Numbered from the stretch's first letter, positions 17,506 to 26,403 are shown. The stretch: DNA of 64,000 nt from Pararobbsia alpina (GCF_902859895.1 NZ_CADIKM010000018.1:37135-101134), one strand, 5' to 3'. Made by a program: numbers and translations. The notes: generated by a model not told the origin, from the sequence alone.

Positions 17506-18909
17506 TTGGATACGCATCGCAATACTTCTAACGATTCAGCCGGTCCCTTCGCAGCAGGCCGCCCGATTCTCATCCGTCAGGCCCATATCGTTTCAATGGA
17601 CGACTCGATCGGCGACCTGACAGGCGACGTGCTGGTCAAGGACGGCAAGATCGTCGAGGTCGCGCCGTCTATCGAAGCGGGGCAAGCGACGGTGATCGAT
17701 GGACGGCACAAGGTGCTGATCCCGGGCTTCGTCAACACGCACATTCACCTGTGGCAGACGGTGATGAAAGGCTGTGCCGGCGACTGGACCTTCAACGACT
17801 ACCTGCAGCATGCGCTCGGCTCAGCGGGCAAGCAGTTCACCGCGCAGGACGTGTACCTGTCCACCTTCCTCGGCGCACTCGAGCAGATGGAAGCCGGCGT
17901 CACGACGGTGTTCGATTGGGCTCACATCCTCAACACGCCGGAACATACCGATCGCGCGATCGATGGTCTTCAGGATTCCGGAATTCGCGCGGTATTCGGC
18001 CACGGCACACCCGGCGACGATGTGGGCAAGTGGTACTACCAGAGCACGACCCCGCACCTCGACGACGTCGTGCGAATTCGCAAAAGCCGCCTCTCATCGG
18101 ACGACGATCTGGTGACGCTGGGCCTGTCGATGCGTGGTCCCGATTTCGCCACGGCTGAGGTCACTCGTGCCGATATCGAGCTGGCGCGCTCGCTCGGCAT
18201 CATGTCGAGCATGCACGTCGCCGTCGGGATGTACGGCGACTACACGGCGAATGTGCGTGCGCTCGGCAAGGCTGGTCTGCTCGGCCCGGATATCAACCTG
18301 ACGCACGGCAATCGCCTTGCAGACGACGAGATCGCGATGGCTGTGGACGCCGGCGTCAGCATCAGCGTCACGCCGGAAGTGGAAATGCAGATGGGCCACG
18401 GCTTGCCGATCACCGGTCGTGTACTCGGCGCAGGCGGCAATATCGTGCTGGGCACGGATGTCGTCTCCAGCGTCAGCGCCGACATGTTCTCGCAGATGCG
18501 CTTTGCGGTGCAGCTCGAACGAGGGCTTGCCAATTCGCGCCTGCATGAGGAAGGTCGGATGCCCGAGCGCTTTACGCTCAATGCACGCGACGTGTTGCGC
18601 TCGGCGACGATCCACGGCGCACGCGCGCTTGGGCTGGCGAACCGCACCGGTTCCGTCACGCCGGGCAAGGAAGCCGATCTGACCTTGCTCGGATGGGATC
18701 AGGCGCACGTTCAGCCTCGTGTCGACCCCGTGCAGGCCGTGGTGTTCCATGGCAGCGTAACGAACGTCCACACGGTCATGGTGAGGGGCCAGGTACAGAA
18801 GTTTGAATACCAGTCTCTCAATCGGCCGGAGCAGACCTTGCGCGACGCCGAGGCGGCGGGTGCGCGAATCCTCGAGGCGCTCGCGCTACCGAAAAGCGCG
18901 GTGATCTAA
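17506..18909 (+). CDS. Second amidohydrolase-superfamily hydrolase (paralogue, TTG start)
   Basis: A 467-residue paralogue of the preceding gene with VNTHIHLWQ, VFDWAHILN, SSMHVAVG, THGNRLADDE and LGTDVVSSVSADM in the same order, and the SVTPGKEADLTLL return. I set the start at the TTG at 17506, because AAGGAG at 17494-17499 is ideally placed for it and no ATG or GTG is available nearby in that frame. The Shine-Dalgarno overlaps the stop region of the upstream gene, so the two are tightly coupled. Paralogues in tandem suggest successive hydrolytic steps on one substrate or a heteromeric enzyme. A GC-rich stem-loop follows the stop. Confidence 0.84.
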   Translation: MDTHRNTSNDSAGPFAAGRPILIRQAHIVSMDDSIGDLTGDVLVKDGKIVEVAPSIEAGQATVIDGRHKVLIPGFVNTHIHLWQTVMKGCAGDWTFNDYLQHALGSAGKQFTAQDVYLSTFLGALEQMEAGVTTVFDWAHILNTPEHTDRAIDGLQDSGIRAVFGHGTPGDDVGKWYYQSTTPHLDDVVRIRKSRLSSDDDLVTLGLSMRGPDFATAEVTRADIELARSLGIMSSMHVAVGMYGDYTANVRALGKAGLLGPDINLTHGNRLADDEIAMAVDAGVSISVTPEVEMQMGHGLPITGRVLGAGGNIVLGTDVVSSVSADMFSQMRFAVQLERGLANSRLHEEGRMPERFTLNARDVLRSATIHGARALGLANRTGSVTPGKEADLTLLGWDQAHVQPRVDPVQAVVFHGSVTNVHTVMVRGQVQKFEYQSLNRPEQTLRDAEAAGARILEALALPKSAVI

Positions 18910-18915
18910 ACGCGG

Positions 18916-18934
18916 GCCCGGGGTGCTCCCGGGC
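18916..18934 (+). terminator. Terminator hairpin after the amidohydrolase operon
   Basis: GCCCGGG at 18916-18922 pairs with CCCGGGC at 18928-18934 around GTGCT and is followed by CTTGTCGTCT. It lies seven bases after the second amidohydrolase stop and between convergent genes, so it could serve both. Confidence 0.6.
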
Positions 18935-18958
18935 CTTGTCGTCTGCCCGGCGCCCGCT

Positions 18959-19996
18959 TCACGCGCGCGCCGGCGATGGCGCCGCGGTCGAGGCGCGGAT
19001 CATCAGCTCGGGCCGCAATACGACAGTCACATGTCCCTTTCCGCTTCCCTGGAGCGTGTCGACGATCAGAGTGGCAGCCCGGGCACCCATCTCATACAAC
19101 GGCAGATGAATGGTGGTCATTGCCGGGGCGACGGCATCCATCAGTGGCATGTCGTTGTGGCCGATCACCGAAATGTCCTCTGGACAGCGCAATCCGGCGG
19201 CATGAAGGGCATCGTAGGAGCCTAGTGCAATCAGATCGTTGCCGGCGACAATTGCCGTGACGTTCTTGTGCTTCTCCAGCAGCTTCTCGCAAGCCTCCAA
19301 GCCGGCGGCACGCGAATAGGCGTCGCATTCCACAACGGGGCAGGCGCTCGCCTTCAGGCCGTTTTCCTTGATTGCGTCCACAAAGCCCTGTTTGCGCTGG
19401 AACCCGGTAGATAGCTCGGTGGGCCCTGCAAGATGAGCGATGCGGCTGTGGCCGAGCTTGGTCAGATGAGTGACCGCAAGCCGCATCGCCAGTTGGCTGT
19501 CGCCCACCACACAAGACACCAGGCCGCTATCGTCGCTGCGGTTGACCACGACGACCGGAAGTCCCTCCTCGAGGCAATGCATGAGAACCGGGTCATTGCG
19601 CTCGGCGGTGGCGAGAATCAAGCCATCGACGCGCCTGCCCACCATCTGATCGACCACAAAACGCTTGCGCTCCGTTGTTCCCGCTGCATTCGCGATGAGC
19701 GGCAGCATGCCTCGTTTGGCAAGCTCGTCTTCGATACCGCGACAGATGGGCGGAAATATCGGGTTGGTAATATCTGGCAGGATGACCCCGATCGTGCCCG
19801 AGCGGCTGGTCCGTAACGTGGCAGCGATCCGGTTGGGAGAGTAGTTGAGCTTCTGCGCTGCCTTGAGTACACGCTCGACGACTTCAGCCCCAATCAGGTG
19901 ACGCGTGGCCGGATTCATCACCCGGGACACGGTGGACGCATGAACACCGGTCAGCTCTGCAAGCTCTCTTATTGTCGAGCGTCTCTTGATCGTCAT
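18959..19996 (-). CDS. LacI-family transcriptional regulator of the amidohydrolase/dioxygenase locus
   Basis: A 345-residue LacI/GalR regulator. The N-terminal helix-turn-helix reads STIRELAELTGVHASTVSRVMN (in two pieces, residues 7-28), followed by the hinge LNYSPNRIAATLRTSRSG and a periplasmic-binding-protein-like effector domain from about residue 65. It is convergent with the amidohydrolase operon. The two TGCAATCGATTGC palindromes in the divergent promoter region have the symmetry expected for a LacI-family dimer. The effector is presumably the substrate or an intermediate of the pathway. Confidence 0.9.
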   Translation of the reverse strand: MTIKRRSTIRELAELTGVHASTVSRVMNPATRHLIGAEVVERVLKAAQKLNYSPNRIAATLRTSRSGTIGVILPDITNPIFPPICRGIEDELAKRGMLPLIANAAGTTERKRFVVDQMVGRRVDGLILATAERNDPVLMHCLEEGLPVVVVNRSDDSGLVSCVVGDSQLAMRLAVTHLTKLGHSRIAHLAGPTELSTGFQRKQGFVDAIKENGLKASACPVVECDAYSRAAGLEACEKLLEKHKNVTAIVAGNDLIALGSYDALHAAGLRCPEDISVIGHNDMPLMDAVAPAMTTIHLPLYEMGARAATLIVDTLQGSGKGHVTVVLRPELMIRASTAAPSPARA

Positions 19997-20457
19997 GGAT
20001 ATGCGTGGTCACGCGAGAATGGCAATCCCACATTTTAGCGTGGTCATATTTGCATCGACCGTTGGATTTTGCGAGGCTGAAGCAAATCAATCGTCGGCGC
20101 AACACGACGTTGCAATTCAGCTCCGCTTACGAGGTAGTCCGTGCGCGCGGTCTTTGGGGGGGGCGAGAAGACAAGTGTGCGTCACGTCCCGGGGGCGCGG
20201 GGGCACCAACCCGCACGACGAGTTGCCTATGCTCCGAGTGTGCCAGCAGCGGCCGGCGGCGACGGAGGCGGTCCGCCTGTGGCGATGACTCATTCGAGCG
20301 CCAATGGCGCGGACTGAAAATAATGTATCGTATAGATAGCGCTAACCGTATATTCAGTATTACTGTTACTTATGCGACACATTCCATTGCATTCCGGTAA
20401 TGTTCTGCCTACACTGCATTAGGTACCAACTCGCGCTTAATGCTATGGATACGGAAC
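19997..20457. other. Intergenic region between lacI and hipB
   Basis: 461 bases with no supported gene. The left part is GC-rich and includes a run of eight G at about 20157. The right part, from about 20320, is strikingly AT-rich and presumably contains the hipBA promoter. I could not identify the TATCC-N8-GGATA operators known from E. coli hipBA. Confidence 0.5.
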
Positions 20458-20838
20458 ATGAATTTGGCTGAACTAGGAGCGGAGTTAAAGCGCGCGCGCA
20501 TTCGAGCGAACAAGACACAGCAGGAGGTCGCGGATCAAAGCGGCGTGCCGCGCGCCCGCGTCAGCCTGTTCGAGACGGGTGCTCTGCCGGAATTGGGCTT
20601 TGTAAAACTGCTGAGTCTGTTCGAAGCGGTCGGGCTTGAATTGCTAGCACGCCCACTGGGGCGTCGAAGAACGCTGGATGACGTTTTGGCCGAGGCAGAC
20701 GAGGAGCAGGCGCTTTCGAGCCTAATGCGCACTCGCGTTCGACACGCTCGCAACCATTCGGCGCATGTCGAAGAAGCCGATCGTTTGACGCCTGACCGCG
20801 AAGCTTCTCCAAGCCGCAGTCGCAAGGGTTCCACATGA
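20458..20838 (+). CDS. hipB: HipB-like XRE antitoxin
   Basis: A 126-residue protein with an XRE helix-turn-helix at residues 5-60 (LKRARIRANKTQQEVADQSG and VPRARVSLFETG), followed by a basic, Ser/Arg-rich tail. In HipBA modules HipB binds operator DNA and neutralises the HipA kinase. Its stop overlaps the hipA start by four bases (ATGA), the standard arrangement. The ATG at 20458 gives the usual MNLAELG start. An in-frame ATG at 20440 is an alternative. The long C-terminal tail after residue 80 is not part of the fold and may be disordered. Confidence 0.85.
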   Translation: MNLAELGAELKRARIRANKTQQEVADQSGVPRARVSLFETGALPELGFVKLLSLFEAVGLELLARPLGRRRTLDDVLAEADEEQALSSLMRTRVRHARNHSAHVEEADRLTPDREASPSRSRKGST

Positions 20839-22064
20839 GCAGTACGCGCACGCTGGATGTGTATGTCGATTCGAAGCCCGTTGGCATCTTGGCCGAGGAG
20901 GCGCGAGCAAGCGTCTTGACTTATTTCCCGGACGTAGCGGCATCCGAGCTCGTTTCCCTTCTTTTGCCCGTTCGGGTGGAGTCATACAAGTGGGCTGCGG
21001 GACTGCTGCCGTTTTTCCAGATGAACCTTCCCGAGGGATTCAAGAAGGATCTGATTCGCCGTCGGCTGGGCGCTCACGCAGATGTGAGCGACATGGGACT
21101 GTTGGCGCTCACCGGCGCAAACGGTATCGGCCGGGTGAGGGTGCTGCCACACGGTGCGGCACCGCAGTTCACCTCGTCGAATATCGACCTGGCGACGCTC
21201 CTTGCCACGGTTGGGGCGAGGGACAACCTGTTGCGGCAACTTGAAGCCGGCATTGCCGAAGGTGTCTCGGGCGTTATGCCGAAGACCCTCACAAAGCCGA
21301 CGGACAGGGCTACGGCGTGGACCGACGAATTCGTCGTGAAGACTGGTCCAGCGGACTTGCCTGGTTTCGCGGTCAATGAGTATCTCTGTATGGAGGTGGC
21401 ACGACATGCCGGACTCGAAGTCCCGGAGACACATCTGTCGGACGACGGGCAGGTGCTGGCAATACGCCGTTTCGATCGGCTGAAGGATGGTACCCAAATT
21501 GCGATCGAGGATTTCTGCGCGCTCAAGGGTCTTGACCCTGTCAACAAATACAAGGGTACGCTCGAGGACCTCGCGAAGCTGTCTACGACCTATATCAGCG
21601 AACCGTTTCGTAAAGAAAGCGCCCGACGGCTGTTCACCCTGCTGTTGCTCAACTACGCGCTCCGGAATGGAGATGCGCATCTGAAGAACTTCGCAGTGAT
21701 GTACACGAGTACCGACGATGTGAGGCTGGCCCCCGTGTACGACGTCGTCACTGTGACGGCCTATCCGGAATTCGCATCTGACATCCCGGCGTTGCCGCTG
21801 GCCGGAAAGCGAGTATGGGCGTCCGGGAAGCTGCTCATGCAGTACGGTGGGGCGCGGCTGGCCCTGTCGCGCACCGACATGGCGACTTGCATGGCGCAAG
21901 TAACGGAGGCTGTGCACAAGATTCTTCCGATCGTCGCAAAGTATGCCAAGCGATATCCGGAGTTCCGTGAAATTGCCAAGGGAATGCTCAATGCGTGGGC
22001 GCAGGGTCTTGAAGATATCAAGCCCGATGCGAAGCCTGGGAAAACAGTGCCCGCGGCACTGTGA
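20835..22064 (+). CDS. hipA: HipA-family serine/threonine kinase toxin
   Basis: A 409-residue HipA. The N-terminal subdomain (about 1-105) carries the couple_hipA fold. The Gly-rich autophosphorylation loop is GVSGVMPKTLT with Ser near residue 145. The catalytic loop is RNGDAHLKNF near 277-286, with the catalytic Asp and metal-binding Asn. The metal-binding Asp of the DFG-equivalent lies in APVYDVV near 301. E. coli HipA phosphorylates glutamyl-tRNA synthetase and halts translation. This protein has all the key residues, so it is probably active, although its target is unknown. Paired with the upstream XRE antitoxin. Confidence 0.88.
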   Translation: MSSTRTLDVYVDSKPVGILAEEARASVLTYFPDVAASELVSLLLPVRVESYKWAAGLLPFFQMNLPEGFKKDLIRRRLGAHADVSDMGLLALTGANGIGRVRVLPHGAAPQFTSSNIDLATLLATVGARDNLLRQLEAGIAEGVSGVMPKTLTKPTDRATAWTDEFVVKTGPADLPGFAVNEYLCMEVARHAGLEVPETHLSDDGQVLAIRRFDRLKDGTQIAIEDFCALKGLDPVNKYKGTLEDLAKLSTTYISEPFRKESARRLFTLLLLNYALRNGDAHLKNFAVMYTSTDDVRLAPVYDVVTVTAYPEFASDIPALPLAGKRVWASGKLLMQYGGARLALSRTDMATCMAQVTEAVHKILPIVAKYAKRYPEFREIAKGMLNAWAQGLEDIKPDAKPGKTVPAAL

Positions 22065-22161
22065 GAGAAGGCCGGTTTGTCCGACGAAGACCGCTTGGCC
22101 AAGCGAAAGAAAGCGAATCCCTACGCGAATCCCGACGGAGCGTTTGGGCACAAGTCGCGCT

Positions 22162-22179
22162 GACGCATCATGATGCGTC
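22162..22179. promoter_or_regulatory. 18-bp perfect palindrome between hipA and the MFS gene
   Basis: GACGCATCATGATGCGTC is perfectly self-complementary without a loop, about 100 bases after hipA and 139 bases before the original MFS start codon. Absence of a loop argues for a dimeric protein-binding site rather than a terminator. Confidence 0.5.
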
Positions 22180-22317
22180 CGAAGGGCAAACCGAACGATT
22201 GATCGTCAAGGAACATCCATCGTTCGAAAAATTGCATCGATCGACACGCGCCATTTGGGAGAATACGCGTCAAAACAACGAACCCTTCCTTGACAAGCGT
22301 TCCTGGAGACACACTTG

Positions 22318-22378
22318 ATGCAAGACACTGTACCCAATCCCAGCTCCCCAGTTTTCTAAAGTTGGCGCCGTTTTTCGC
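22318..22378 (+). other. Frameshifted 5' end of the MFS transporter gene
   Basis: An ATG at 22318 with a GGAG ribosome binding site opens [13 protein letters not shown] and then hits TAA at 22357. Removing one T from the run at 22352-22355 restores a continuous frame that reads [17 protein letters not shown] into the transporter below. The insertion displaces about 20 cytoplasmic residues. It may be a real mutation or a sequencing or assembly error in a homopolymer. Confidence 0.75.
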
Positions 22379-23617
22379 GTGACTGCCGGAAATTTCCTCG
22401 AGCAGTTTGATTTTTTCTTGTTCGGGTTTTACGCGATACAGATCGGCGCAGCGTTTTTCCCGGCGGGTAGCGAATTCGCATCGTTGATGCTGACCTTCGC
22501 CGTGTTCGGCGCGGGCTTCCTGATGCGGCCGCTGGGAGCCGTGATTTTGGGCGCCTATATCGACGACGTCGGCCGCCGCAAGGGCCTGATCGTGACGCTG
22601 TCGATCATGGCAAGCGGAACGATCCTGATCGCGTTCGTTCCGGATTACGCAACGATTGGCCTGTTCGCTCCCGCGCTCGTACTCATCGGTCGGCTGCTGC
22701 AGGGTTTCTCCGCGGGCGCTGAACTGGGTGGCGTCTCGGTCTATCTCGCCGAAATGGCCACACCGGGAAAAAAGGGCTTCTTCACCAGTTGGCAATCCGC
22801 CAGTCAGCAGGTATCGATCGTCCTGGCCGCAGGTCTGGGCTTTGCGCTGAATCAATGGTTGCCTGCTACGGCGATTGCGGCATGGGGCTGGCGCGTACCA
22901 TTTTTCGTCGGTTGCCTGATCGTGCCTTTCCTCTTTTTTCTGCGCCGCAATCTCGAGGAAACGAGTGAATTCAAGGCGCGCCGCCATCGACCGAGCATGG
23001 GCGAAGTGTTTCGCACGCTGGCAGGACACTGGATGCTCGTTGTGGCGGGACTGCTGCTGGTAGCAATGACCACAACCACGTTCTATCTCATCACTGTCTA
23101 CGCCCCCACGTTCGGCAAGACCGTGCTGCATCTGAGTACCACTGACAGCTTGCTCGTCACGCTGTGCGTAGGCGTGTCCAACTTTATCTGGTTACCCTGC
23201 GGCGGTGCCTTGTCGGATCGGGTCGGGCGTCAGCCCGTACTACTGGCAATGACGGCCCTGGCGATGACCACCTCCTACCCGGCGCTTTCTCTGCTTGCCC
23301 ACGCGCCGAGCTTTGTCCACATGCTGCTCGTGCTCTTGTGGCTGTCATTGATCTTCGGGCTCTACAACGGGGCGATGGTGGCCGCACTGACCGAGGTGAT
23401 GCCGGTGGAAGTGAGGGTTGCGGGCTTCTCGCTCGCATACAGCCTGGCGACCGCCGTCTTCGGTGGTTTCACCCCGGCGATCTCGACCGCGCTCATCCAC
23501 GCAACCGGAGACAAGGCTGCACCCGGCTACTGGATGAGCTTCGCCGCGGTCTGTGCGTTCGGTGCAACGCTTGCGCTATACAGTCGCCGCGCCGTGGCAT
23601 TCCGGGCGGCGCTTTAA
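22379..23617 (+). CDS. MFS transporter, metabolite:H+ symporter (citrate/tricarballylate type), 5' frameshifted
   Basis: A 412-residue remaining frame of an inner-membrane MHS-family transporter. It starts at GTG 22379 with no good ribosome binding site. TM1 ([14 protein letters not shown]), the loop motif [13 protein letters not shown] near residue 65, and [23 protein letters not shown] near 110 identify the citrate/tricarballylate (CitA/TcuC-like) group. All 12 membrane segments remain. The native start is at 22318, separated by a single-base insertion (see adjacent entry), so expression depends on internal initiation or on the insertion being an error. It stands alone with no obvious catabolic partners. 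Confidence 0.8.
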   Translation: MTAGNFLEQFDFFLFGFYAIQIGAAFFPAGSEFASLMLTFAVFGAGFLMRPLGAVILGAYIDDVGRRKGLIVTLSIMASGTILIAFVPDYATIGLFAPALVLIGRLLQGFSAGAELGGVSVYLAEMATPGKKGFFTSWQSASQQVSIVLAAGLGFALNQWLPATAIAAWGWRVPFFVGCLIVPFLFFLRRNLEETSEFKARRHRPSMGEVFRTLAGHWMLVVAGLLLVAMTTTTFYLITVYAPTFGKTVLHLSTTDSLLVTLCVGVSNFIWLPCGGALSDRVGRQPVLLAMTALAMTTSYPALSLLAHAPSFVHMLLVLLWLSLIFGLYNGAMVAALTEVMPVEVRVAGFSLAYSLATAVFGGFTPAISTALIHATGDKAAPGYWMSFAAVCAFGATLALYSRRAVAFRAAL

Positions 23618-23981
23618 CGCCAGGTCACTGCGCTCGGTCGGTCGATGGGTCAGTCCCCTCAGGCGATTGCCCATCGATTGGACTGGAACGAAGCCACGGA
23701 CGTGGTCATCGTGCCCGATGACCAAGCGAGTCATTCCTTCGACCTGCCTTGTACGCAGAGGAACCCGAGAGTCCTTCCGGGCTTCATTGCGGTGCCTTCC
23801 TATAAATTCGAGATGGCGGGTGGCGTTCGGCGTTTTGTATCCTAGACTGTAGCGAAATCATGCAATCAGTCTAGATTCGGCGGTTGCTCCCCTCACGTAT
23901 ATAAGTGGCGGTGCTATCGGCTGCCACGCACATCAATTGAGTGTCGTCATAACGGTTAATTCGATAAGGAACGCATAGGTC
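23618..23981. other. Intergenic region upstream of speF
   Basis: 364 bases with no gene I can support. An open frame at 23645-23845 (66 codons) has no family resemblance. The region contains the inverted repeat at 23842-23874 and a moderately AT-rich stretch around 23890-23970 that probably holds the speF promoter. Confidence 0.45.
23842..23874. promoter_or_regulatory. Inverted repeat upstream of speF
   Basis: CTAGACTG at 23842-23849 and CAGTCTAG at 23867-23874 are perfect 8-bp inverted arms separated by 17 bases, about 210 bases before speF. Position suggests a regulator site or the base of an RNA structure. Confidence 0.45.
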
Positions 23982-24089
23982 ATGGCTTGCTATATGACGG
24001 GTTCATCTTCGAGATCATGGACGGCGAACCTCCTAAGCGCGATATTTTGCAGGCGCGGCTGTAGCACCGCCCTTACGGATGCCTCATGA
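23982..24089 (+). CDS. Possible 35-residue leader peptide overlapping the speF start
   Basis: An ATG at 23982, preceded by AAGGA and AGGT, opens 35 codons (MACYMTGSSSRSWTANLLSA and onward), ending at TGA 24087-24089. That stop overlaps the speF ATG at 24086 as ATGA. The arrangement would make speF translation depend on translation of the leader, since speF itself has no clear ribosome binding site. In E. coli, speF is controlled by the short SpeFL arrest peptide, but I see no resemblance to the SpeFL sequence, so only position and size are shared. Confidence 0.4.
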   Translation: MACYMTGSSSRSWTANLLSAIFCRRGCSTALTDAS

Positions 24090-26245
24090 AGACGCTACAT
24101 GTGGCAGTGTCGCCGTCGCTCTCCGATTGTTTCATCATGGATTACGGAACGGTAGATATCCACCGGACGGATTTCACAAATGTTGCGGCCGCGGTGGCAA
24201 CTGCGGGCGAGGCGCCCGGAGTTCTCGCGAAAATTCACGACACCGGTTTCAATGTTCCCTTTTTCCTGGCCTTGAACCCCGGCGAGGACATTCCCGGCGG
24301 TATCGCGGCACAACTCAGTGGTGTTTTTGAAATCGGCAGGGGCAATCGGCATTACTACGGCAGGCAGATTGCAGCTGCCGCGGATAAATATACCGAGGAC
24401 CTGTTCCCACCGTTTTTCAGAATGCTGAAGGACTATGTGAAGCAGGGCTATGTCGCGTTCGATTGCCCCGGCCATCAGGGTGGACAATTCTTCTCCAACC
24501 ATCCGCTGGGGCGGCAGTTCTTCGACTTTTATGGTGAGACGCTCTTCCGCTCGGACCTGTGCAATGCCGACGTCAAGCTGGGCGACCTGCTCATACACGA
24601 AGGCCCGGCAGCCGAAGCGCAAAGGAATGCGGCACGCATCTACAACGCGGACAAGACCTATTTCGTACTGAACGGCACGTCGACCTCGAACAAGGTCGTG
24701 ACGAGTGCCTTGCTCGCGCGGGACGATCTCGTGCTATTCGATCGCAACAACCATAAATCGAACCATCTGGGCGCGCTGGTTCTCTCGGGTGGGATCCCTG
24801 TCTACTTGGAGACCGCGCGCAACGGCTACGGCTTCATCGGCGGGATCGACGCACATTGCTTCGACGAGGCTTACCTACGCGATGCGATTCGCGAAGTCGC
24901 ACCGGAGCGCGCCGACGAAGCCCGGCCTCTGCGCCTCGCGATCATCCAGCTCGGCACCTATGACGGCACGATCTACAACGCCCGTCAGGTGGTTCGGCGC
25001 ATCGGCCATCTATGCGATTACATTCTGTTCGACTCGGCATGGGTCGGATATGAACAGTTCATTCCGATGATGCAACCGAGTTCGCCTTTGCTGCTTGAAC
25101 TGGGCGAGAACGATCCCGGCATTTTTGTGACGCAGTCCGTGCACAAGCAACAGGCGGGTTTCTCCCAGACCTCGCAGATTCACAAGAAAGACCGGCACAT
25201 CAAGGGACAAAAACGGTATTGCAGTCACAAGCGCTTGAACAACGCCTACATGATGCACGCGTCCACCAGCCCGTTTTATCCACTCTTCGCCGCGCTCGAC
25301 GTGAATGCGCAGATGCATGCTGGCGCGGCCGGCAGGAATCTCTGGCGCGACTGCGTGCGTACCGGCGTCGAAGCGCGCAAGCTGCTGCTGCGCTCATGTA
25401 AATACATCAAGCCTTTCATTCCGCAGACGGTGGATGGACGTCCATGGGACGACTATCCGACGGAGATGATCGGCGACGACCTGCGCTTCTTCAAGTTCAA
25501 TCCGAAGGAACCGTGGCATGCTTTCGAAGGATATGCCGAGGATCAGTACTTCGTCGACCCTTGCAAGCTTCTACTGACGACACCCGGCATCGACATGCGC
25601 ACCGGCGAGTACGGGCTCAACGGCATCCCTGCGTCGATACTGGCGAACTATCTGCGTGAGAACGGCCTCATCCCGGAGAAGGCGGATCTCAATTCGATTC
25701 TGTTCCTGCTCACGCCCTCGGAAAATTTCGCCAAGCTCCAACATCTGATTGCCTACATCTGCCGTTTCGAGAAACACATCGATAACGACAGTCCCATGCG
25801 CGAGGTGTTGCCGTCCATCTACGAGCGGCACCGCGCTCGCTACGAAGGCAAGACGATTCGCGGGCTCTGCCACCAGATGCACGACTTCTACAAGAGCCAC
25901 GATATGAAGCGGCTGCAAAAGGAGATGTTCCGCAAGTCGCATTTCCCAAGGCAGGCCATGTCCCCGTCTCAGGCGAATACCGAACTGGTGCGCAATAACG
26001 TCGAACTGGTTTCGCTTGCCGACATCGATGGACGCATCGCTGCCGAAGGCGCTTTGCCTTATCCGCCAGGCGTTCTATGTGTCGTACCGGGTGAAGTGTG
26101 GGGAGGTCCTGCCTTGCAGTACTTCCGCGCCCTCGAAGAAGGCATCAACGCCTTGCCCGGCTTCGAGCCCGAGATTCAGGGCGTGTATGTGCAAGTGGAG
26201 CCCGATGGTACCAAGCGCGCGTATGGCCACGTTCTCACCCAATGA
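24086..26245 (+). CDS. speF: Inducible ornithine decarboxylase (SpeF)
   Basis: A 719-residue PLP-dependent class I ornithine/lysine/arginine decarboxylase. It forms putrescine and CO2 from ornithine, consuming a cytoplasmic proton. The wing domain is residues 1-105. FDCPGHQGGQFF begins the PLP domain. LNGTSTSNKVV and FDRNNHKSNH contact the cofactor. SVHKQQAGFSQTSQIHKKD carries the PLP-binding Lys near 350, and MMHASTSPFYPLFAALDVNA is the ornithine-decarboxylase active site. The C-terminus ends at the expected place. Strong resemblance to enterobacterial SpeF and its direct linkage to potE make this the acid-inducible decarboxylase rather than biosynthetic SpeC. An in-frame TAG just upstream rules out an earlier start. 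Confidence 0.94.
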   Translation: MKTLHVAVSPSLSDCFIMDYGTVDIHRTDFTNVAAAVATAGEAPGVLAKIHDTGFNVPFFLALNPGEDIPGGIAAQLSGVFEIGRGNRHYYGRQIAAAADKYTEDLFPPFFRMLKDYVKQGYVAFDCPGHQGGQFFSNHPLGRQFFDFYGETLFRSDLCNADVKLGDLLIHEGPAAEAQRNAARIYNADKTYFVLNGTSTSNKVVTSALLARDDLVLFDRNNHKSNHLGALVLSGGIPVYLETARNGYGFIGGIDAHCFDEAYLRDAIREVAPERADEARPLRLAIIQLGTYDGTIYNARQVVRRIGHLCDYILFDSAWVGYEQFIPMMQPSSPLLLELGENDPGIFVTQSVHKQQAGFSQTSQIHKKDRHIKGQKRYCSHKRLNNAYMMHASTSPFYPLFAALDVNAQMHAGAAGRNLWRDCVRTGVEARKLLLRSCKYIKPFIPQTVDGRPWDDYPTEMIGDDLRFFKFNPKEPWHAFEGYAEDQYFVDPCKLLLTTPGIDMRTGEYGLNGIPASILANYLRENGLIPEKADLNSILFLLTPSENFAKLQHLIAYICRFEKHIDNDSPMREVLPSIYERHRARYEGKTIRGLCHQMHDFYKSHDMKRLQKEMFRKSHFPRQAMSPSQANTELVRNNVELVSLADIDGRIAAEGALPYPPGVLCVVPGEVWGGPALQYFRALEEGINALPGFEPEIQGVYVQVEPDGTKRAYGHVLTQ

Positions 26246-26403
26246 CTTTGCGCAAACCGGGGCACACGTTCACGCATGGCATTCACGAGATCTGCTGACG
26301 CGAGCGGCCCCGTGACGCTGAAGGCGAGTCGAGCTTCATCCAGTTGACAGTCCATCTATCGTCGCAGTCGAAAGTGGACTGCGCTTTATCCGAGGGGATT
26401 GAG

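Noticed and set aside
23645..23845. A 66-codon frame after the transporter
   Set aside because: No homology signal that I can recognise, a weak start context, and no gene partner.
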